This document shows positions 44,998-54,777 of a DNA stretch of 64,000 nucleotides, one piece after another. Each line of letters begins with the position of its first letter. The stretch's first letter is position 1. Made by a program: the position numbers and the translations under genes. Location of the stretch: positions 186,001 to 250,000 of the forward strand of contig NZ_PJCH01000001.1 of the NCBI RefSeq assembly GCF_002943565.1, in the 5' to 3' direction. The notes under the pieces were generated by a model. The model saw only the letters and a list, made by a program, of their open reading frames with translations. It was not told the DNA's origin and ran no database searches. This DNA is from Hyphococcus luteus (GTDB lineage Bacteria > Pseudomonadota > Alphaproteobacteria > Caulobacterales > Parvularculaceae).

Positions 44998-45453
44998 TCA
45001 AGACGGGCCGGGGCCAGTATCAGGTCCGGCGTCAGATCCGGTGTTCGGCGTCAGCTTGTCGAGCTGCTTTTGCGCCGCCTCGATCTGGCGGCGGAGCGAC
45101 GCGCGGCGATAGGCCTTCACCTGGGGCCCGAGAAACGGCAGGCGCGCAATGAGGCCGCGGCGCAGCGCGATGATGAGGACGAGCGCGCCGAGGCCCGAAT
45201 AACCCGCCATGCCGGTCGGCATGTCGCCATTCATCAGCGCCATGCGCAAGGGCACGATAATGAAGCCGATAATGGCGCCGAAGAGCGCGCCATAGATCGC
45301 CGCGCCGAGATAAACGTGCCAGGCGGACCTGTCGCGATGACGGTCGCGCAAGGTCAGCATCGCCGAGACGACAAAGACGCCCGTGATGAACAGCGCCACG
45401 AAGGCTTCGATGTAGAGGTTGAGATCAGACGGATAAGGGGCGGCGCTGTTCAC
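44998..45453 (-). CDS. Three-helix membrane protein, hypothetical
   Basis: 151 aa. Hydrophobic helices at about residues 12-33, 48-68 and 82-100, then a basic segment and a coiled-coil (RRQIEAAQKQLDKL) and a short D/G/P-rich end. No family recognised. It lies between a lipoprotein gene and the Cys-rich gene in the nuo locus. The direction and spacing (55 nt after the lipoprotein stop) fit co-transcription with nuoD. Confidence 0.65.
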   Translation of the reverse strand: MNSAAPYPSDLNLYIEAFVALFITGVFVVSAMLTLRDRHRDRSAWHVYLGAAIYGALFGAIIGFIIVPLRMALMNGDMPTGMAGYSGLGALVLIIALRRGLIARLPFLGPQVKAYRRASLRRQIEAAQKQLDKLTPNTGSDAGPDTGPGPS

Positions 45454-45508
45454 GGCCTGAAGACTCTCGGCGGGCGCTTTAGATCACGGATGCCTTTTTC
45501 ATATCCTG

Positions 45509-45955
45509 TCATCTATAAGACTGATCAAAGGTCATCGTTGTTTCAAGATCCGTCCAAACACGGTCGGAGACTTCATACCGCCACATGGCTACAGCGATAG
45601 CCGCCTCTTTGTCGAAACAATCATTTCTTGCCTGAATAACGCGGATATTTTCCGGCACGCCATCCGCACCTACATCATAACGCAAGTGTACAATCTCTTT
45701 ATCTCGCGAATTTCCCATACATTGCCGCGGGTATCCCCGTGGCGGACACCGATACAGCAAAATTGGCTCTGTTCCATTCAGAGCCTCAGGCGTTTGCTCT
45801 TTCGGCGGAAATCTTCGATCACACGTATAGACGCCGGATAGTTCAACCAGACGCGAAGTCTGAGCCTCGGTAACTGACTGAGGAGATGAGGCGCAACTCA
45901 CGGCGGCGAACACGGCCACAACCGTTAAGATGGATTTGCACCCAAAAATCCTCAC
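45509..45955 (-). CDS. Lipoprotein with TonB C-terminal-like domain
   Basis: 148 aa. A lipoprotein signal peptide ([10 protein letters not shown], lipobox Cys near residue 21). The last 60 residues ([40 protein letters not shown]) match the TonB C-terminal fold, normally found in TonB and energy transducers, although this protein has no Pro-rich stalk or TonB-type anchor. Four Cys in the centre may form disulfides. The DNA is visibly lower in GC than nuoD, which may mean recent arrival, yet the ATG at 45955 overlaps the nuoD stop by 4 nt. Function unknown. Confidence 0.75.
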   Translation of the reverse strand: MRIFGCKSILTVVAVFAAVSCASSPQSVTEAQTSRLVELSGVYTCDRRFPPKEQTPEALNGTEPILLYRCPPRGYPRQCMGNSRDKEIVHLRYDVGADGVPENIRVIQARNDCFDKEAAIAVAMWRYEVSDRVWTDLETTMTFDQSYR

Positions 45956-47175
45956 CGATCAATTTCGCCGAACACGATGTCGAGGCTGCCAAGGATCGCC
46001 GAAACGTCCGCCAAGAGGTGCCCGCGATTGATCCAGTCCATGGCTTGCAAGTGCGGATAGCCCGGCGCGCGGATCTTGCAGCGATAGGGTTTGTTGGAGC
46101 CGTCGGAGACGAGATAGACGCCGAACTCGCCTTTCGGCGCTTCGACGGCGGCGTAGACCTCGCCCGCCGGGACGTGGAAGCCCTCGGTGTAAAGCTTAAA
46201 GTGATGAATGAGGGATTCCATGTTCCCTTTCATCTTGTCGCGGCGCGGCGGCGTCACCTTGCCGTCGGTCGCCATCACCGGGCCCGGCGTTTCGCGCAGT
46301 TTCGCAATCGCCTGCTTCATGATGTGGACGGACTGATACATCTCCTCCATGCGGCAGAGATAGCGGTCGTAGCAGTCGCCGTTCTTGCCGATGGGAATCT
46401 TGAAGTCGTATTCGTCATAGGATTCGTAAGGCTGCGCCCGGCGCAGATCCCACTGAACGCCGGAGCCGCGCACCATGACGCCGGAAAAGCCCCATTGGAA
46501 CGCCTCTTCCTGCGTCACGACGCCGATATCCACATTGCGCTGTTTGAAGATGCGGTTGTCGGTGATGAGAGTTTCGATGTCGCGCATCTTTTGCGGAAAC
46601 TGATCGCACCACGCATCGATGTCGTCGATCAGCGCTTCGGGCAAGTCCTGATGCACCCCGCCGACGCGGAAATAGGCCGCGTGCATGCGGCTGCCCGATG
46701 CGCGCTCATAGAACACCATGAGTTTTTCGCGCTCTTCAAAACCCCAAAGCGGCGGCGTCAGGGCGCCCACATCCATGGCCTGCGTCGTGACGTTGAGGAT
46801 ATGCGAGAGGATGCGCCCGATCTCGCAGAAGAGGACGCGGATATGCTGCGCGCGTTTGGGGACTTCGAGCCCGAGGAGCTTTTCCGCCGCGAGGCAGAAG
46901 GCGTGCTCCTGATTCATCGGCGCGACGTAATCGAGGCGGTCGAAATAGGGGATCGCCTGAAGGTACGTCTTGTATTCGATCAGCTTTTCGGTGCCGCGAT
47001 GGAGAAGCCCGATATGCGGATCGACCCGCTCGACGACCTCGCCGTCAAGCTCGAGCACCAGGCGCAACACGCCGTGCGCCGCCGGGTGCTGGGGCCCGAA
47101 ATTGATCGTGAAATTGCGCTCCGACGAGGAATCGGAAGTGGAATCTTCGGGGGCTACGTGTTGTCCGTCGGCCAT
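45952..47175 (-). CDS. nuoD: NADH-quinone oxidoreductase subunit D
   Basis: 407 aa. The 49-kDa subunit, with the hydrogenase-like opening [21 protein letters not shown], the [12 protein letters not shown] segment and the C-terminal D-I-V-F-G-E-I-D-R. It forms the quinone-binding pocket with NuoB and NuoH. The start at ATG 47175 lies 2 nt after a GFA gene, and the stop overlaps the lipoprotein start (ATGA). Length is typical. Confidence 0.95.
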   Translation of the reverse strand: MADGQHVAPEDSTSDSSSERNFTINFGPQHPAAHGVLRLVLELDGEVVERVDPHIGLLHRGTEKLIEYKTYLQAIPYFDRLDYVAPMNQEHAFCLAAEKLLGLEVPKRAQHIRVLFCEIGRILSHILNVTTQAMDVGALTPPLWGFEEREKLMVFYERASGSRMHAAYFRVGGVHQDLPEALIDDIDAWCDQFPQKMRDIETLITDNRIFKQRNVDIGVVTQEEAFQWGFSGVMVRGSGVQWDLRRAQPYESYDEYDFKIPIGKNGDCYDRYLCRMEEMYQSVHIMKQAIAKLRETPGPVMATDGKVTPPRRDKMKGNMESLIHHFKLYTEGFHVPAGEVYAAVEAPKGEFGVYLVSDGSNKPYRCKIRAPGYPHLQAMDWINRGHLLADVSAILGSLDIVFGEIDR

Positions 47176-47177
47176 AA

Positions 47178-47612
47178 CTACTTTCCTTGCGCCTCAGCGA
47201 ACATTTTAAAGACCTCTTCGCCGGTCAGTTTCCGTGTCGGCTGGGCGAAATCGTAATAATCCGGCTTTTCGTCGATGAAGATTTCCACCGCGAATTTGGC
47301 GTCGGACAGATCGTCCAGCGCCCCGGCGTTGACGGTGTGCAAGGAACCGTCCCGTAACCGGTAAAAAAGATTGGAGCCGCAGGTCTTGCAAAAGACGCGC
47401 TCCGCCCAATCGGAAGAGTGATGAACGCCGACATGGCTGTCGTCTTCAATCTCCGGCGCGCCTTCGAGATTGACCGCCATCATCGGACCGCCGACCTGCC
47501 GCCGGCACATGCCGCAATGACACGCGTCCACATGCACGCCGTCGCTTTCAATTTTCGGCGTCGCCTTGAATTTCACCGCGCCGCAAAGGCAGCGTCCCGT
47601 TCTCGCCGTCAT
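47178..47612 (-). CDS. GFA (CENP-V/GFA) family zinc protein
   Basis: 144 aa. The four GFA metal sites are clear: CLCGAVKF (about 9-12), C-H-C-G-M-C-R-R-Q (about 32-37) and [11 protein letters not shown] (about 75-78). Family members bind zinc and include S-(hydroxymethyl)glutathione synthase; most are of unknown role. It sits between nuoC (4 nt apart) and nuoD (2 nt), so it is in the nuo transcript. A cysteine-rich zinc protein inside complex I operon is noteworthy; an assembly role is speculation. Confidence 0.85.
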   Translation of the reverse strand: MTARTGRCLCGAVKFKATPKIESDGVHVDACHCGMCRRQVGGPMMAVNLEGAPEIEDDSHVGVHHSSDWAERVFCKTCGSNLFYRLRDGSLHTVNAGALDDLSDAKFAVEIFIDEKPDYYDFAQPTRKLTGEEVFKMFAEAQGK

Positions 47613-47615
47613 GGA

Positions 47616-48224
47616 CTACTCCTTGGCTTCCGCTTTCTCATCCCCGGGCAGCACATATTGCGCGCCTTCCCAAGGGCTGAGGTAATCGAAATTGCGGAAT
47701 TCCTGGACAAGCTGCACCGGTTCGTAGACGACGCGCTTTTGCTCGTCGTCATAGCGCACTTCCACATGCCCGGTGAGCGGGAAGTCCTTGCGCAGCGGAT
47801 AGCCCTCGAAATTGTAGTCGGTGAGGATGCGGCGCAAATCCGGATGGCCGGTAAAGACGACGCCGTACATGTCGAAGGCTTCGCGCTCGAACCAGTCGGC
47901 GCAGGGGAAGACGTCGATAATGCTCGGGATCGTCTCTTCCTCGCCCACCTGCGCCTTTACGCGGATGCGCGTGTTGTTGTGCATGGAAAGCAAATGATAG
48001 ACGACGTCGAAGCGCTGCTTGCGCTGCGGGTAATCGACGGCGGTGAGGTCGATCAGCACCAGAAACTTCGCCAGCGGATCGTCGCGCAGGAACTGCATCA
48101 CCGGCACGATGCGGTCGGCGCGCACCTCGATGGTCAGCTCGCCATACTCCACCCGCCAGGAGCGGATGTCGGCGTCAATCGTCGCGGCGATATGCTCGCC
48201 CAGTTCTTTCAGTTCTTCACTCAT
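47616..48224 (-). CDS. nuoC: NADH-quinone oxidoreductase subunit C
   Basis: 202 aa, the 30-kDa subunit, with the signature [25 protein letters not shown] and a C-terminal [18 protein letters not shown] 48224 overlaps the stop of the preceding two-helix gene by 4 nt (ATGA). It is a separate gene, not fused to nuoD. Length is normal. Confidence 0.95.
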   Translation of the reverse strand: MSEELKELGEHIAATIDADIRSWRVEYGELTIEVRADRIVPVMQFLRDDPLAKFLVLIDLTAVDYPQRKQRFDVVYHLLSMHNNTRIRVKAQVGEEETIPSIIDVFPCADWFEREAFDMYGVVFTGHPDLRRILTDYNFEGYPLRKDFPLTGHVEVRYDDEQKRVVYEPVQLVQEFRNFDYLSPWEGAQYVLPGDEKAEAKE

Positions 48225-48445
48225 GAGTCATAACTTGTTTGCTCTCGGCCCGGATGGTGTTTCCAGTATTGGTCAGCCTGGCGCCTCTTATCTTTTAATC
48301 CACGGTGCATTTTTCGAGCAGCTATCGAAATGCCAATACAGAACAAGCTCCAGCCTGCAATCTTCACCGTCCACACATCCGGGAAGAAATACGACCCAAC
48401 AACAAGGATCATTCCTCCCAGAAGCACGATCCCCCAGCCGATCAT
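48221..48445 (-). CDS. Tiny two-helix membrane protein, second of a pair (nuoB-nuoC gap)
   Basis: 74 aa. Two hydrophobic helices at about residues 3-21 and 27-45, then a basic tail ([20 protein letters not shown]) expected on the cytosolic side. No family recognised. The stop overlaps the nuoC start (ATGA) and its own ATG overlaps the stop of the gene before it, so it is locked in the translational chain nuoB - 83 aa - 74 aa - nuoC. DNA is lower in GC than both nuo neighbours. Candidate small accessory protein of complex I, or a recent passenger. Confidence 0.65.
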   Translation of the reverse strand: MIGWGIVLLGGMILVVGSYFFPDVWTVKIAGWSLFCIGISIAARKMHRGLKDKRRQADQYWKHHPGREQTSYDS

Positions 48446-48693
48446 CCCAGGATCGCCTTCTCGCTGGATTTTCTATGTTCCTCAAACTGCTTCAACCGTG
48501 CTTCATGCTTCTTGCGAAGAGTAAGAAAAACCAAAACAGCGGCCACCCATCCAACGCCCGTTCCAAGGTCGGTCAGCCAGTCCGCCTCGGGCGCGAAACG
48601 TCCAGCGAAAGCCGCGCCGACAATGGTGAACAGGCACAATGTCGCCAATGACAGCAAGCTAACGCCAACCACATCGAAATAAGGACGCGTCAC
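48442..48693 (-). CDS. Tiny two-helix membrane protein, first of a pair (nuoB-nuoC gap)
   Basis: 83 aa with hydrophobic helices at about residues 8-30 and 42-60 and a charged C-terminal helix ([20 protein letters not shown]). The start is GTG and overlaps the nuoB stop by 4 nt (GTGA); its stop overlaps the next ATG by 4 nt. It is not recognisably related to the second protein of the pair. Composition is lower in GC than nuoB and nuoC. No function known. Confidence 0.65.
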   Translation of the reverse strand: MTRPYFDVVGVSLLSLATLCLFTIVGAAFAGRFAPEADWLTDLGTGVGWVAAVLVFLTLRKKHEARLKQFEEHRKSSEKAILG

Positions 48694-49316
48694 CGCACGA
48701 TGCTCCCTTCGCGGCGGATCTTCTTCTGCAATTGCAGGATGCCGTAGACGAGGGCCTCCGCCGTCGGCGGGCAGCCCGGCACGTAAATGTCCACCGGCAC
48801 GACGCGGTCGCAGCCGCGCACCACCGCATAAGAGTAATGATAATAGCCGCCGCCATTGGCGCAGGAGCCCATGGAGATGACATAGCGCGGGTTCGGCATC
48901 TGGTCGTAGACCTTCCTGAGCGCCGGCGCCATCTTGTTGGTCAGCGTGCCGGCGACGATCATCACGTCCGACTGGCGCGGGGATGCGCGCGGCGCAAAGC
49001 CGAAACGCTCCACGTCATAGCGCGGCATCGAGGCCTGCATCATTTCGACGGCGCAGCAGGCGAGCCCGAAGGTCATCCACATCAGCGAGCCGGTGCGCGC
49101 CCAGTTGATGAGCGCGTCCGCCGGCGCGGTGATGAAGCCGCGGTCGGCGAGCTGGTCGGAGAGGTCTTTAAAGAACGGGTCCTTCGCCGACGGGTTGTAG
49201 CCCGGCGCGCCGGCTCGGGCAGCCGTCCCATAGGGAAGCTGCCCGGATAATGATTTGTCCGCATTCGCGGACGGGGCGGCGGTCCCGTAAGGAAGCTTGG
49301 TTTCCTCTAGCGCCAT
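48690..49316 (-). CDS. nuoB: NADH-quinone oxidoreductase subunit B
   Basis: 208 aa. Cluster N2 ligands are visible: [16 protein letters not shown] and V-P-G-C-P-P-T-A-E. The N-terminal 45 residues are unusual, with the motif L-P-Y-G-T-A-A occurring twice (about 8-14 and 27-33) separated by a Ser/Ala stretch. ATG 49316 overlaps the nuoA end by about 10 nt and has GGAG ahead; a longer frame from 49451 would overlap nuoA by 145 nt and is not used. It is followed directly by the tiny two-helix gene. Confidence 0.95.
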   Translation of the reverse strand: MALEETKLPYGTAAPSANADKSLSGQLPYGTAARAGAPGYNPSAKDPFFKDLSDQLADRGFITAPADALINWARTGSLMWMTFGLACCAVEMMQASMPRYDVERFGFAPRASPRQSDVMIVAGTLTNKMAPALRKVYDQMPNPRYVISMGSCANGGGYYHYSYAVVRGCDRVVPVDIYVPGCPPTAEALVYGILQLQKKIRREGSIVR

Positions 49317-49702
49317 TCGAGCGCTCCTTTCTTCCATTCGTATAGGAAGCCGACGGCGAAGACGGCGATGAAGACAAACATCGACCAGAAGGCGAAAATC
49401 TGGAAGCCGCGGTCCGCCCCGAGCTCCGGATTGAACAGGGTCACCGCCCAAGGGAACAGGAACGCCACGTCGAGATCGACGATGATGAAGAGGATCGCGA
49501 CAATATAGAACTGGACGTCGAACTTCATCCGCGCGTCGTCAAAGGCGTTGAAGCCGCATTCATAGGTCGAGACCTTTTCGGGGTCGGGCTCGTTCGGGGC
49601 GATCAGCGCCGGGGCGATGAGAAAGCCCAGCGCCAGCGCCAGCGCGATCCCGAAGAAAACAAGGATGGGAAGCCAGTCGAGCAGAAAATCAGCGGTCGCC
49701 AC
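49307..49702 (-). CDS. nuoA: NADH-quinone oxidoreductase subunit A
   Basis: 131 aa, three transmembrane helices, with the conserved loop [24 protein letters not shown] and the Cys of E-C-G-F exposed at the quinone cavity. The start codon is GTG at 49702 with AAGGAG ahead. It is the first gene of the nuo locus; a promoter-like pair is upstream (separate entry). Confidence 0.95.
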   Translation of the reverse strand: MATADFLLDWLPILVFFGIALALALGFLIAPALIAPNEPDPEKVSTYECGFNAFDDARMKFDVQFYIVAILFIIVDLDVAFLFPWAVTLFNPELGADRGFQIFAFWSMFVFIAVFAVGFLYEWKKGALEWR

Positions 49703-50045
49703 CGGGGGCTCCTTTGAGGTCTTGAGATTCGGGCCGGAAACTAGGCAGTAAGGCCCGAAGACGCAACGCGTTTTCGCGCCGCATATTGGATTTTCCGGGG
49801 GCTTAGGGCCTTGAGCAAACGGCGCGAAACGGCCCGGGAAAAGCCTGAAATCATGGCCGAGGCGCCCGCGATGGCGAATGCATCATCCCCGGGCATGACG
49901 ATAGACCGCATGGCGGGCCCCGATTGGCGAGTGCGGCGGCGCCCGCCCCTAACCCAGCCGGTTTTCGGACCGGGCTTGGCTCGCAGGCAGGATAGCCGCC
50001 CTGGGAATCAGGAGTTTCTCTTTAATTACAGTAACTTGGCGCCGC
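49703..50045. other. 343-bp gap between nuoA and cytochrome gene; nuo promoter region
   Basis: No gene is supported. A plus-strand frame starting at 49811 is Arg/Pro-rich and overlaps the cytochrome gene in antisense, so it was dropped. The part near nuoA has a -10/-35-like pair on the minus strand (next entry). The part near 49960-50045 is A/T-richer and follows the cytochrome stop; a possible stem near 49945-49975 is imperfect and not called. Confidence 0.4.
49737..49766 (-). promoter_or_regulatory. Candidate sigma-73-type promoter of the nuo operon
   Basis: On the minus strand TTGCGTC (49766-49760) is followed after 13 bases by GCCTAGTTTC (49746-49737). These resemble the Caulobacter housekeeping consensus TTGACGS and GCTANAWC, with about three mismatches. 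Expected transcription start is about 30 nt before the nuoA GTG. Several shorter promoters further on are likely given the inserted genes. Confidence 0.35.
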
Positions 50046-50606
50046 TTATTCAGGATCGGTGGGCGCATCTTCGAGCTGTTCGGGAAATTCGCCTTCCTGA
50101 CCTTCGCGCAGATAGTCGTCCCAGTCCTCCATCTCCCAGAAGCGCTCATCGAGAAGACCGGAGCGGATTGTCTCCGGCAGGTCGTCGGGCGTCAGGCTTT
50201 CCTGCACCGCGCGGTCGGCCGCGAAGGCGGAGAGATTGGCGATGTCGTCGGCGGTGAGATAGATCGTATAGCCGAGCTCGATCGACTGCAGCTCGATCAT
50301 GGCCGGGGCCCCGCGCCACATGCGCGCGGCGAATTCCAGCGGGTCGATCGGCGGCGCGCCGATCTGCGCGTCGAGCGCCGGCGCCGCCTTGCCGCCGACC
50401 CCGTTCACGGAATGGCAGATGACGCAGCCTTTTTCCACAAACAGAGTCTTGCCGATCACCGGATCGACCTCGCGGGCGCCGGCGGTTTTCAGGCTGACCG
50501 CGGTTTCCGGCGCGCTCTCGGACGCCGCGCCCGAATTTTCCGCGCTGCAGGCGGCGATCAGGGATGCGCCCGCCAGCGCCGCCAGTGTTTTCGTCAAATG
50601 CGTCAT
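50046..50606 (-). CDS. Monohaem c-type cytochrome lipoprotein (outside nuoA)
   Basis: 186 aa. A lipoprotein signal (ASLIAAC) and a haem motif C-V-I-C-H at about residues 65-69, with H-S-V-N-G after it. The C-terminal third is acidic (EDWDDYLREGQEGEF) and probably disordered. The axial Met candidate is in the M-W-R-G-A-P-A-M region. It is a periplasmic membrane-bound electron carrier. ATG 50606 follows GGGGTGG; ATG 50630 is also in frame. It is similar in kind, not visibly in sequence, to the 30316 cytochrome. hutU starts 63 nt downstream on the same strand. Confidence 0.8.
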   Translation of the reverse strand: MTHLTKTLAALAGASLIAACSAENSGAASESAPETAVSLKTAGAREVDPVIGKTLFVEKGCVICHSVNGVGGKAAPALDAQIGAPPIDPLEFAARMWRGAPAMIELQSIELGYTIYLTADDIANLSAFAADRAVQESLTPDDLPETIRSGLLDERFWEMEDWDDYLREGQEGEFPEQLEDAPTDPE

Positions 50607-50693
50607 ATTATTACCACCCCGTTTCCTCATGGCGGGATTGTCGCGCCGATTCCGCCGCCCCGCAATGTGGCGAATATGAAACCCCGGAAATCT

Positions 50694-52364
50694 TTAAAGA
50701 ATGCCCGGCAGGTCGAGCCCCTTTTCCCTGGCGCAGTCGATGGCGTCCTCATAGCCCGCGTCGGCATGGCGCATGACGCCCGTCGCCGGGTCGTTCCAGA
50801 GAACGCGTTTCAAGCGCCGCGCGGCGTCTTCGGTGCCGTCGGCGACGATCACCATGCCCGCATGCTGGGAAAAGCCCATGCCGACGCCGCCGCCATGATG
50901 GAGCGAGACCCAGGTGGCGCCGGATGCGGTGTTGAGGAGCGCATTCAACAGCGGCCAGTCGGAGACGGCGTCGGAGCCGTCTTTCATGGCCTCGGTCTCG
51001 CGGTTCGGGCTTGCGACCGAGCCTGAGTCGAGATGATCGCGCCCGATCGCGACCGGCGCTTTCAAGTCGCCTTTCGCCACCATTTCGTTGAAGGCGAGCC
51101 CCAAGCGATGACGGTCGCCGAGCCCGACCCAGCAGATGCGCGCCGGCAGCCCCTGGAACGAAATCCGCTCCTTCGCCATGTCGAGCCAGTTATGAAGATG
51201 CTTGTTGTCGGGCAGCAGCTCCTTCACCTTTTCATCGGTGCGGTAGATGTCTTGCGGGTCACCGGAAAGCGCCGCCCAGCGGAACGGCCCGACGCCGCGG
51301 CAGAATTGCGGGCGGATGTAAGCCGGGACGAAGCCCGGAAAGTCGAAAGCGTGTTCAAGGCCTTCTTCGAGCGCGACCTGGCGGATATTGTTGCCGTAAT
51401 CGAGGGTCGGGATCCCTGCGTTCCAGAAATCGAGCATCGCGGCGACCTGGATTTTCATGGAGGCGCGGGCGGCCTTTTCCACGGCTTTCTGGTCGCTTTC
51501 GCGCTTTGCGCGCCAGTCGCCGAGGCTCCAGCCGATGGGAAGATACCCGTTCACCGGATCGTGCGCCGAAGTCTGGTCTGTGACGATGTCGGGACGCACG
51601 CCTCGCTTGACGATTTCCGGAAAAATCTCGCCGGCGTTTCCGAGAAGGCCGACGGATTTCGCCTCGCCCGCCTTCGTCCAGCGTTCGATCATCTCCAGCG
51701 CTTCGTCGAGGGTTTTCGCTTTTTCGTCGAGATAACGCGTGCGCAGGCGGAAATCGATGTGGTCTTCGTCGCATTCGACCGCGAGACATGAGGCGCCGGC
51801 CATCACCGCGGCGAGCGGCTGCGCCCCGCCCATGCCGCCCAGCCCCCCGGTCAGGATCCATTTGCCTTTCAGCTCGCCGTCGTAATGGCGCCGCCCCGCC
51901 TCGACGAAAGTTTCATACGTACCCTGAACGATGCCTTGGGTGCCGATATAAATCCACGAGCCCGCCGTCATCTGGCCGTACATCATCAGGCCCTTTTTAT
52001 CGAGTTCGGAGAAATGATCCCAATTCGCCCAGTGCGGCACGATGTTCGAATTGGCGATGAGAACCCGCGGCGCGTCCTTATGGGTTTCGAACACGCCCAC
52101 CGGCTTGCCGGACTGCACGAGCAGGGTCTGGTCTTCGCGCAGGGTTTTCAGCGTTTGCGTAATCTTGTCGAAATCGTTCCATGACCGCGCGGCGCGGCCG
52201 ATGCCGCCATAGACGACAAGCTCGTCCGGATTTTCCGCGACGTCGCGGTCGAGATTGTTCTGGATCATGCGGAACGGCGCCTCGGTCGCCCAGGAAAGGC
52301 AGTTGAGCTCCGGCCCCGTCGGGGCTTTCACCTCGCGCTTGTTCGAAAAGCGATCATTCATCAT
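50694..52364 (-). CDS. hutU: Urocanate hydratase
   Basis: 556 aa. NAD-containing urocanase with the family's [46 protein letters not shown] and [12 protein letters not shown] near the NAD site, and the reactive Cys region [10 protein letters not shown]. It converts urocanate to 4-imidazolone-5-propionate, the second step of histidine degradation. The start at ATG 52364 lies inside the hutG stop region (11-nt overlap), so the genes are coupled. The protein is at the normal length for the family. Confidence 0.95.
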   Translation of the reverse strand: MMNDRFSNKREVKAPTGPELNCLSWATEAPFRMIQNNLDRDVAENPDELVVYGGIGRAARSWNDFDKITQTLKTLREDQTLLVQSGKPVGVFETHKDAPRVLIANSNIVPHWANWDHFSELDKKGLMMYGQMTAGSWIYIGTQGIVQGTYETFVEAGRRHYDGELKGKWILTGGLGGMGGAQPLAAVMAGASCLAVECDEDHIDFRLRTRYLDEKAKTLDEALEMIERWTKAGEAKSVGLLGNAGEIFPEIVKRGVRPDIVTDQTSAHDPVNGYLPIGWSLGDWRAKRESDQKAVEKAARASMKIQVAAMLDFWNAGIPTLDYGNNIRQVALEEGLEHAFDFPGFVPAYIRPQFCRGVGPFRWAALSGDPQDIYRTDEKVKELLPDNKHLHNWLDMAKERISFQGLPARICWVGLGDRHRLGLAFNEMVAKGDLKAPVAIGRDHLDSGSVASPNRETEAMKDGSDAVSDWPLLNALLNTASGATWVSLHHGGGVGMGFSQHAGMVIVADGTEDAARRLKRVLWNDPATGVMRHADAGYEDAIDCAREKGLDLPGIL

Positions 52365-53163
52365 CGGCTCCGTTCAATTTTCCGTCGCGCGCAAGCGCGT
52401 TGATGCGTTGTAAAATCTCTTTCAAAACAGCGCGCAGCTTTTCCGCTTTCGCTTCATCATAAGCGAAAGGCGCGGTCTCGCTTTCGAGGTACGCGCTTTG
52501 CGCGATTTCCATCTGGATCGCATGCACGCGCGTTTCCGGCTTGCCGTAATGGCGCGTCGTCCAGCCGCCGCGAAAGCGCCCGTTCACGACATGGGAAAAA
52601 CCCGACGCCGCACAGATGTCAGCGACGGCCTCTTCGAGAACGTTCGCGCAAGTCGCGCCGTTGTTGGTTCCGATATTGAGGTCGGGCAGCGTTCCCTCGA
52701 ACAGAAACGACAATTGCGAGCGGATGGAATGGCAATCATAAAGAACCGCAACGCCATGGGCCTCGCGCACGCGGTCGATCTCCGCGGCGAGCGCCAGATG
52801 ATAGGCGGCGTGAAATTCGATACGGCGGCGGTCGATTTCGTCTTCGTCCGGCTCTTCCGTCCAGATTGGCGCGCCCTCGAAATCCACGAGCGGGACGAGC
52901 CCCGTCGTGTTCTGGCCGGGATAAAGACTGGCGCCGGAGGGGTCGCGATTGGCGTCGATCGCATAGCGATGAAAATTCGCGCGCACCACGGTCGCATCCG
53001 GCAAAAGCCCGTCATAGAGCCGGTCCACATGCCAGTCCGTATCGGCGAGCGCTTTCCCCCGTTCATTCAAGCGCGATACAATCTCCGGCGGCATGAATGT
53101 TCCGCTGTGCGGCTGGGCGAGAATGACCGGCCCCTCGCCCTTGACGATCTCGACCGGCGTCAT
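52354..53163 (-). CDS. hutG: N-formylglutamate deformylase
   Basis: 269 aa. The N-formylglutamate amidohydrolase family: [14 protein letters not shown] with the metal-binding His, [14 protein letters not shown] and [31 protein letters not shown]. This enzyme removes formate from formylglutamate made by HutF, so histidine goes to glutamate in five steps as in Pseudomonas, without direct use of tetrahydrofolate. It begins 1 nt inside the end of hutH (4-nt overlap) and runs into hutU. Confidence 0.93.
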   Translation of the reverse strand: MTPVEIVKGEGPVILAQPHSGTFMPPEIVSRLNERGKALADTDWHVDRLYDGLLPDATVVRANFHRYAIDANRDPSGASLYPGQNTTGLVPLVDFEGAPIWTEEPDEDEIDRRRIEFHAAYHLALAAEIDRVREAHGVAVLYDCHSIRSQLSFLFEGTLPDLNIGTNNGATCANVLEEAVADICAASGFSHVVNGRFRGGWTTRHYGKPETRVHAIQMEIAQSAYLESETAPFAYDEAKAEKLRAVLKEILQRINALARDGKLNGADDE

Positions 53164-54698
53164 GCGCGCGCCTCCAGCGCAATCGGCGTCACGCCGTCAA
53201 AAGACAGAAGCGATGAACCGGAAACGAGCAACTTCAGCGCATCGATGTCGCCGGAAAGAATGCGGTCTTCTTTCACCGGCGGGCTTGCATCCCGGATCAG
53301 CACAATCGCGCCCTGCAGGCGCTTGCTGGTTTTCAACGGCGCGCGAAACTCGACCCCTTGCGCGCCCGCCATGGCTTCGACCGCGAGAATGCCGGCGAGA
53401 TTGTCGTTCATCTCAAGAAGCCGCCTTGCGCCGTGACAGGCCATGGAGACATGGTCTTCCTGATTGGCGGAAGTGGGCGTTGAATCGACCGAGCGCGGAT
53501 TGGAAAGCGCCTTGTTCTCGCTCATCAGCGCGGCGGAGGTCACTTCGGCGATCATCAGACCGGAATTCAATCCCGGTTTCGGCGTCAAAAACGCCGGCAG
53601 GCCGTAGCTCAGCGCCGGATCGACCAGCAAAGAGATGCGCCTTTGCGCAATCGAGCCCAATTCCGACAAGGCAATGGCGATCTGGTCGGCCGCGAAAGCG
53701 ACCGGCTCGGCATGGAAATTCCCGCCGGAAACGATCTCGCCGTCCGAGAGGACGAGCGGGTTGTCGGTGACGGCGTTGGCCTCGGTTTCGAGCGTTGCAG
53801 CGGCTTGGCGCAGAAGGTCTATGCAGGCGCCCGCGACCTGCGGCTGGCATCTGAGGCAATAGGGATCCTGCACGCGCTCGTCGCCATCGACATGGCTCGT
53901 GATGATCTGAGATCCCTCGAGCAGTTCGCGCAGGCGCCGCGCGGTTTCGATCTGGCCGCGATGGCCACGCAAAGAATGAATGTCGGAATGAAACGGCGCC
54001 GCCGTGCCCATGGCCGCATCGATGGCAAGCGCGCTCGTCGTCATTGCGGACAGCGCCAGCCGCCACGCATCGAACAATGCTGCGAGCGCCAGCGCCGTCG
54101 ACACCTGCGTGCCGTTGATCATCGCGAGGCCTTCCTTGGCGGAAAGCACAAGCGGGTCGATCCCCGCCGCCGCCATGGCCTCGCCCGCGGGCTTGCGCGC
54201 GCCCGCGTGAAAAACCTCGCCCTCGCCGATCAGCGCCGCCGTCATATGCGCAAGCGGCGCCAGATCGCCTGAGGCGCCGACGGAGCCTTGCGCGGGAATG
54301 ACCGGCAGGATGTCGGCGGCGATGAATTTTTCGATCTGTTCGATCACCGTCCAGCGCACGCCCGAGGCGCCGCGCCCGAGCGACAGGAGTTTCAGCGCCA
54401 TGACGAGACGCGTCACGTCCGGCGACAAAGGCGCGCCGGTTCCGGCGCTGTGCGAGAGAATGAGATTGCGCTGAAGCTGCGCCAGCTCGTCATGGCCGAC
54501 CCGCACGGAGGCGAGTTTTCCGAAACCGGTGTTCACGCCATAGATCGGCGCGTCGCCCGCCGCCGCTTTCGAAATCGCATCGGCCGCCCGATCGACCCCC
54601 GGCCGCGCCGCCCGGTCGAGCGTGAAGGCCTCGCCTTCGCGATAAAGCATTTCCAGCGCGGCAAGGCTTTCGGCGCCCGGCGTCAGCACTGCGGTCAT
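53160..54698 (-). CDS. hutH: Histidine ammonia-lyase
   Basis: 512 aa. MIO-type ammonia-lyase: the A-S-G that forms the MIO cofactor is in [14 protein letters not shown] (about 139-152), with [12 protein letters not shown] near the start and N-Q-E-D-H-V-S-M in the C-terminal half. It deaminates histidine to urocanate. A flexible tetramer is expected. ATG 54698 is the first start ahead of the conserved region. It is divergent from hutF, with the HutC operator candidate between them, and is the first gene of the hutH-hutG-hutU transcript. Confidence 0.95.
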   Translation of the reverse strand: MTAVLTPGAESLAALEMLYREGEAFTLDRAARPGVDRAADAISKAAAGDAPIYGVNTGFGKLASVRVGHDELAQLQRNLILSHSAGTGAPLSPDVTRLVMALKLLSLGRGASGVRWTVIEQIEKFIAADILPVIPAQGSVGASGDLAPLAHMTAALIGEGEVFHAGARKPAGEAMAAAGIDPLVLSAKEGLAMINGTQVSTALALAALFDAWRLALSAMTTSALAIDAAMGTAAPFHSDIHSLRGHRGQIETARRLRELLEGSQIITSHVDGDERVQDPYCLRCQPQVAGACIDLLRQAAATLETEANAVTDNPLVLSDGEIVSGGNFHAEPVAFAADQIAIALSELGSIAQRRISLLVDPALSYGLPAFLTPKPGLNSGLMIAEVTSAALMSENKALSNPRSVDSTPTSANQEDHVSMACHGARRLLEMNDNLAGILAVEAMAGAQGVEFRAPLKTSKRLQGAIVLIRDASPPVKEDRILSGDIDALKLLVSGSSLLSFDGVTPIALEARA

Positions 54699-54740
54699 AA
54701 GGCCCTCGATTGGTCGCGCTTGTTATGTGCAGTTTATATG

Positions 54741-54762
54741 TTAATATGTATGCACATATTAA
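54741..54762. promoter_or_regulatory. Perfect 9-bp inverted repeat, candidate HutC operator
   Basis: TTAATATGT (54741-54749), spacer ATGC, ACATATTAA (54754-54762), an exact palindrome in the 79-bp gap between the divergent hutH and hutF genes. It lies directly upstream of the hutF ribosome site GGAG at 54765-54768. GntR-family HutC regulators bind short palindromes between divergent hut operons and are released by urocanate. Confidence 0.65.
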
Positions 54763-54777
54763 TTGGAGACGCAAGCC

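Noticed and set aside
49811-50257. 148-codon plus-strand frame between nuoA and the cytochrome gene
   Set aside because: Its second half is antisense to the cytochrome c gene and Arg/Pro-rich; no ribosome site seen.
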